Shown: positions 6,594-9,758 of the stretch, piece by piece
Numbering within the stretch: position 1 is the first letter of the stretch
Layout of the letters: the number at the start of each line of letters is the position of its first letter
NCBI GenBank assembly: GCA_937871685.1
Contig: CALMOL010000104.1
Location: 1-9,758, forward strand
Direction of reading: 5' to 3'
DNA: 9,758 nucleotides
Origin: an uncultured Verrucomicrobiota bacterium
GTDB taxonomy: Bacteria > Verrucomicrobiota > Verrucomicrobiia > Chthoniobacterales > SZAS-18
Program-made: the position numbers and the translations under genes
The notes under the pieces: generated by a model
Told to the model about the DNA's origin: nothing
Seen by the model: the letters and a program-made list of their open reading frames with translations, nothing else
Database searches by the model: none

Positions 6594-6718
6594 GGGGCAA
6601 AGGTGGACGAAGTGGCCGCCGCGGCCTGTGGCTTGCAACATCTAGTGAGGCCGCCACGGGGGAACTCCGAGCCGACAACAACCCGCCTTTTATCGGCAGC
6701 CTTCGGCCGTTTGTTCCC
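6594..6718. other. Convergent spacer with a lone repeat-like arm and GC-rich dyad
   Basis: This 125-bp spacer lies between the ends of two convergent transcripts. It begins with AAGGTGGAC and GAAGTGGCC (6600-6617), two 9-nt units that resemble one arm of the repeats in the other spacers, but I see no full complementary arm. GCGGCC (6621-6626) pairs with GGCCGC (6649-6654), and GTG (6612-6614) with CAC (6655-6657) across a bulge, giving an imperfect hairpin that could help bidirectional termination. No run of T follows directly. Confidence 0.4.
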
Positions 6719-7594
6719 TCACCTCGCCCGTGCGCCCGAGTTGTTCAGCGCGCGGAGGGCGCCCTCGTGCGTGGGGATCTTCACCTGGTTGGTGCCGCGC
6801 TGGCGTTGCACGAAGGGGTTGTTCTCGCCCCAGTTGCGCCACGGGCCGGGCGGCACCTCACTCTCGTCCACGAAGCGCCAGGAGGTCACGTCGGTGGGCT
6901 GCAGGCCGAGGTAGTCGCGCACGGCGGGCGATACGTCCAAGCCGGCGCCGGCATTGAGATTGGCGCGGGGGCGCTCGTTGCCGAAGACGTATTGCCAATG
7001 GTCGGTAGAGAAGGGGCCGCAGTCCTCCCATTGCGCGTAGGCGGTCTTCGAGCCGCGGCGGACGGCGATCCAGCGCCCGCGCAGCACCGTCTTGCCATAT
7101 TGCAGCACGGCCTGCCGGAACCAGGGGATCACCGTGGGGGCCTCGACCTTGTGCTTGCCCTGGCTCACGTCGTTGTAGGGCAGCGCGATGTAGAAGGGGT
7201 TCAGCCGCGGCGTGAACGCGCGGGGGACGAAGCCGTTGCGTGCGCCGGGGTCCGGGCTGTCGAAGCCGCCGTAGTTGCCCGCCCAGGCCGGATCCCACGA
7301 GCTTTTATGATTGGGCGTGGGGTTGTTGGCCGTGGGGCGCTCGCCGACCCAGAACACGGTGGTCACGATGTTCTCCTTCCACGGGTAGCGCGAGAAGCCG
7401 CGAAAGAAGCCGCCGGAGGTAGGAACGTTGACCTGCGGCTCCAGCTTGCCGAGCGCGTTCTCGCGCATCCGCATCGCGTTGGCCGCGAAGTCGCTTGCGC
7501 TCGTGTAGGGGCTGCCCTGCGCGCGAATCGCGGCCGGCGCGAGGAGCGCCGCCGTCGCGGCGAGCATGAGCATGAAGTAGGGGGGCTGCCTCAT
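6719..7594 (-). CDS. Secreted protein with possible double-psi beta-barrel-like domain
   Basis: The 291-aa product starts with a signal peptide (MRQPPYFMLMLAATAALLAP, cleavage probably near residue 25, AIRA|Q), so it is exported. I do not know a named family. Residues 133-150 (PFYIALPYNDVSQGKHKV) and the stretch from 172 look organised. GRWIAVRRGSKTAYAQWEDCGPF spans 173-195 and GLDVSPAVRDYLGL spans 218-231. The pattern of a basic beta strand, then WED-GPF, then a DVSPA helix resembles the RlpA/3D type of double-psi barrel (ND-RGPF followed by DLS-A--LG), which in known proteins acts on or binds cell-wall glycan. That is an inference from pattern only. The C-terminus is polar and basic. Its ATG overlaps the TGA of the preceding gene (ATGA at 7594-7591), indicating translational coupling. 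An in-frame start at 8281 would read through the upstream gene out of frame and is rejected. Confidence 0.88.
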   Translation of the reverse strand: MRQPPYFMLMLAATAALLAPAAIRAQGSPYTSASDFAANAMRMRENALGKLEPQVNVPTSGGFFRGFSRYPWKENIVTTVFWVGERPTANNPTPNHKSSWDPAWAGNYGGFDSPDPGARNGFVPRAFTPRLNPFYIALPYNDVSQGKHKVEAPTVIPWFRQAVLQYGKTVLRGRWIAVRRGSKTAYAQWEDCGPFSTDHWQYVFGNERPRANLNAGAGLDVSPAVRDYLGLQPTDVTSWRFVDESEVPPGPWRNWGENNPFVQRQRGTNQVKIPTHEGALRALNNSGARAR

Positions 7595-8436
7595 GGCGCG
7601 CCACCCGTAGCGGCCGGGCCTGGAGCGGGCAAGGGCTTTGTGCGTCGGAGGGCGGCGCGGATTGCCCCTGGCGCTTGTCCGGCCGCGGCCATCGTCCCCG
7701 CCTCGGCGGCGCGCGCGGGCGAGGTGACGAAGAAGAGAAGGCCGTGACTGGCGCGGCTCTCCCGGTCCGCTGGCAACGTCGCACCCAGAGCGCCTTCCCC
7801 GACGAAAATGCCCTCCAGGCTTGCCCCGCTCAGCTGCGAGCCGAACTGCCCAAGCGCGCCGGCGAGCAGCGGCGGCGAAAAGTGACCGCGGGCTCCCTTG
7901 GCTTGATGAATGACGAATGCCATCAAGCCATCCGTCGGCGCGGAAGTGAAATCCGCCCCTAGCTGCCAATCGCGTTGTCCGAACCATTCGTGCAGCCAGT
8001 CCGCCCACTCGTCGGGTGTCCACTCGGCCAGCCGGGGGCCCGCCGGCGGAGCTGCCTCCAAACGGCGAAGCGCGTTTTCCGCCCAGGCGCGGCCGACGCC
8101 GCGCAGCGAGGACGCAAATGCTGTCGCCTCGCTGGATTGCCATCGCTCCGCCGCCGCGAGGATCGACGTCCCTTCTCCGGCAAGCGCCGCTTGCCCAAGC
8201 GAGGCAAGCTCGGCACGGAAGACGCGCGGCGGGGGAGCGCCGGCCGGCAATGGTCCGAGCGCGTTGGCTGCCGCTTCCCACAGCTCGGCTACCTGTGCCG
8301 CGGTTTTGGCGCGCTCCGGGAACACGCGGCAGATCTCATCCAACTCATTGTCCGTGAACGGACGGCCGGCGGCCGCGCGAAAGATCGGCGCGGTCTCGGG
8401 GTGCAAGCGCGGCGGCAAGCCTGGGTCCGGGATCAT
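7591..8436 (-). CDS. Hypothetical protein with Trp-rich helix
   Basis: This 281-aa protein was not recognised. No signal peptide or membrane segment is evident. Residues 27-60 (FTDNELDEICRVFPERAKTA and onward) look helical, 70-130 are Ala-rich helices, and 139-153 (EWTPDEWADWLHEWF) is a conspicuous Trp-rich amphipathic segment. Residues 168-215 and 231-240 (HGLLFFVTSP) look like a small alpha/beta domain, and the last 15 residues are Pro/Ala/Gly-rich. The start is uncertain. The ATG at 8436 is given, but a GTG at 8463 would add nine residues and overlap the stop of the upstream gene by four bases (GTGA), mirroring the ATGA overlap at its own 3' end. The gene sits between a Pro/Ala-rich protein and a secreted protein in one probable operon, so an envelope-related role is possible. 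Confidence 0.8.
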   Translation of the reverse strand: MIPDPGLPPRLHPETAPIFRAAAGRPFTDNELDEICRVFPERAKTAAQVAELWEAAANALGPLPAGAPPPRVFRAELASLGQAALAGEGTSILAAAERWQSSEATAFASSLRGVGRAWAENALRRLEAAPPAGPRLAEWTPDEWADWLHEWFGQRDWQLGADFTSAPTDGLMAFVIHQAKGARGHFSPPLLAGALGQFGSQLSGASLEGIFVGEGALGATLPADRESRASHGLLFFVTSPARAAEAGTMAAAGQAPGAIRAALRRTKPLPAPGPAATGGAP

Positions 8437-8459
8437 GATCGGCGGGAAGGACGCGCTTT

Positions 8460-9203
8460 TCACCACGGCGCGGCGCGGAAGTATTCGATCGCGGAAACGC
8501 GTGGCTCTGTCTCTTCCGTGCGGCATTCCGGCGCGGGGGTCGGCGGCGGCTCTGGGGAGCCAGCCACAGCCGTCGGCGAGTGGGAAAGGCTGGCCGCCGG
8601 GGGCGTCGCGGCAATGTGGCCTCCTTCCGCCGCTTCATCGCCGGGAAAGATATCTTTCATCGCGGCGTAGGTGGTCCAGCCGCCCCATTCGGCGGCCGAC
8701 GCGAGCTGGCGCCGGCGAAGGAGTCCCTCGGAGAAGAAGTCGGCCGGCTCCGGCGCGTGGACGGCGGGGGTTGCATCGGCCGTGGGCGTCGGCGCTTCCG
8801 TAGCAGCAGCGGTCACGGACTCCGCCGGCGTTGGGGTTGCCTCCGGCTCCGCCTGCGCCACGGCCTCGCTCGTGACCGTGGCGGGCACGGGCTCCACGGC
8901 AGGCGGTGGAGCTGTCGGCGTCTCCTCCACGACTGGTGAGACCTCGGCGGCGATGGGCGGGGCGGGCGCCTCGCTCGCTTCCGGCGGGGACGCCGTCGCG
9001 TCCGCGAAGGTTGGCCGGAGGGCGGAAGGGATGCGTGCCGTCCGCGCGGGAAACCGCGTCGGGATCGTCCTCGCCGTTCCAGCCTCGGCCACGGGGGTGA
9101 AGGCCACGTGCTCGCCCGGGCGCGCCGGCCGCCGCACGCGCTCGAAGGCGCGGCCGATTTCCAGCCAGCGCGCCTGCTGTGATTTGGGAAGGGCGCGGAG
9201 CAT
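8460..9203 (-). CDS. Pro/Ala-rich hypothetical protein
   Basis: This 247-aa protein was not recognised. The N-terminal 65 residues are basic and helical at first (MLRALPKSQQARWLEIGRAF), with many Arg. Residues 66-155 are a low-complexity Pro/Ala/Glu/Thr linker. Residues 156-189 (FFSEGLLRRRQLASAAEWGG and onward to KDIFPGD) form an ordered-looking island with aromatics, followed by another Pro/Ala linker and a short conserved-looking C-terminus (PRVSAIEYFRAAPW). No signal peptide or membrane helix. The layout, short segments tethered by flexible linkers, suggests an adaptor or scaffold. I chose the ATG at 9203 because an in-frame ATG at 9314 lies within the peroxiredoxin gene, and because a C/T-rich leader (CCTTCCCTTCCCTCC) precedes 9203. 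It begins 43 bp after the peroxiredoxin stop. Confidence 0.78.
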   Translation of the reverse strand: MLRALPKSQQARWLEIGRAFERVRRPARPGEHVAFTPVAEAGTARTIPTRFPARTARIPSALRPTFADATASPPEASEAPAPPIAAEVSPVVEETPTAPPPAVEPVPATVTSEAVAQAEPEATPTPAESVTAAATEAPTPTADATPAVHAPEPADFFSEGLLRRRQLASAAEWGGWTTYAAMKDIFPGDEAAEGGHIAATPPAASLSHSPTAVAGSPEPPPTPAPECRTEETEPRVSAIEYFRAAPW

Positions 9204-9246
9204 GGGCGGAGGGAAGGGAAGGTCGCCTAGCAGTCGGGCGTTGGGA

Positions 9247-9741
9247 TCATTTGCCGAGCTCGGCCACGGCCTTTTGCACGGCCCCGAAGTCCGGCAGCTT
9301 CTTGGGGTCTTCATCGCTCTGGGCGTGCCGAATGATCCCCGCGCGGTCGATCACGAAGGCGGCGCGCTTGGCCACGCCGCCCATGCCGAGATGAAACTGC
9401 GGCAGGAACGATTCGTAGGCCACGCCGTATTCGCGGGCCACGCGGTGGTCGTAGTCGGAGAGCAGCGGCAGGGTGATCTTCTCCTTCTTGGCCCATGCCT
9501 CCTGCGCGAACGGGTTGTCGCCCGAAATGGCGAGCACGGTGGCGCCCGCGTCGCGGTAGGAATCCAGGCCCTGGCTCACGCTGCACATCTCCTCCGTGCA
9601 CACGCCGGTGAAGGCCATCGGGAAGAAAAGCAGCACCACCGGCCCGCGGGCCGTGTGCTCGGCGAGCGTGACGTGGCGGAGACCTTCCTCGACCTTGGAG
9701 GAAAGCGAGAAGTCGGGGGCCTTGGAGCCGGGGGCAAGCAT
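9247..9741 (-). CDS. Peroxiredoxin, AhpE/BCP-like
   Basis: The 164-aa product is a thioredoxin-fold peroxidase reducing hydrogen peroxide and organic hydroperoxides in the cytoplasm. APDFSL (8-13) opens the fold, and the active site FFPMAFTGVCTEEMC (39-53) gives the P-x-x-x-T-x-x-C signature with P41, T45 and peroxidatic C48. A second cysteine, C53, lies five residues on, the spacing used by many BCP/PrxQ enzymes for an intramolecular disulfide. AFVIDRAGIIRHAQ is the usual fourth strand region. Length and order are normal for a single-domain enzyme. It is the first visible gene of the four-gene minus-strand group; any promoter would lie beyond 9741, only 17 bp of which are in the window. The leader is CTCCCTCCCCGTCCC, with no Shine-Dalgarno. 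Confidence 0.95.
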   Translation of the reverse strand: MLAPGSKAPDFSLSSKVEEGLRHVTLAEHTARGPVVLLFFPMAFTGVCTEEMCSVSQGLDSYRDAGATVLAISGDNPFAQEAWAKKEKITLPLLSDYDHRVAREYGVAYESFLPQFHLGMGGVAKRAAFVIDRAGIIRHAQSDEDPKKLPDFGAVQKAVAELGK

Positions 9742-9758
9742 GGGACGGGGAGGGAGTT

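Noticed and set aside
9204..9314. Upstream start at 9314 for the Pro/Ala-rich protein
   Set aside because: It would overlap the peroxiredoxin coding end by 68 bases, and the added residues look like an out-of-frame reading of that gene.

Overview
The window reads as a high-GC chromosomal segment of a member of the Verrucomicrobiota. The main reason is a three-gene run (2877-6593) that matches in order, and in the third gene in recognisable sequence, the type IV pilus-associated locus of Akkermansia muciniphila (Amuc_1102, Amuc_1101, Amuc_1100). The high GC content and spacers filled with short-unit inverted repeats fit this but do not prove it. No tRNA, rRNA, CRISPR array, transposase or phage gene was seen.

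Layout. Minus strand, 1-1454: floA, a flotillin-like membrane scaffold gene, followed downstream by the first 77 codons of a small single-span membrane protein that runs off the left edge. Plus strand, 1730-6593: a UDP-glucuronate decarboxylase (uxs), then a secreted 188-aa protein, a 602-aa PilM-PilN fusion and a 327-aa Amuc_1100-family membrane protein. Minus strand, 6719-9741, transcribed toward the pilus genes: a tightly packed probable operon of a peroxiredoxin, a Pro/Ala-rich protein, a tryptophan-containing protein of unknown family, and a secreted protein that may carry a double-psi beta-barrel-like domain. The last two genes overlap by four bases (ATGA).

How the genes may work together. 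The PilM-PilN fusion would be the cytoplasm-to-periplasm platform of a type IV pilus or type II secretion-like machine. The Amuc_1100-like protein, anchored by one N-terminal helix with a coiled coil, would take the PilO/GspM-like place beside it, and the 188-aa secreted protein would be a periplasmic or envelope accessory. The secretin (PilQ) that follows the Akkermansia genes is not here: the cluster stops at 6593 against a convergent operon. uxs makes UDP-xylose for envelope or exopolysaccharide and could share transcription with the pilus genes.

The most striking non-coding feature is that five of the six spacers between 232 and 5609 (all except the convergent one at 6594-6718) hold large imperfect inverted repeats. 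In at least four of them the arms are built of 7-9-nt tandem units, with a different unit sequence in each spacer. Most start codons lack a Shine-Dalgarno sequence and are instead preceded by an almost pure C/T tract.
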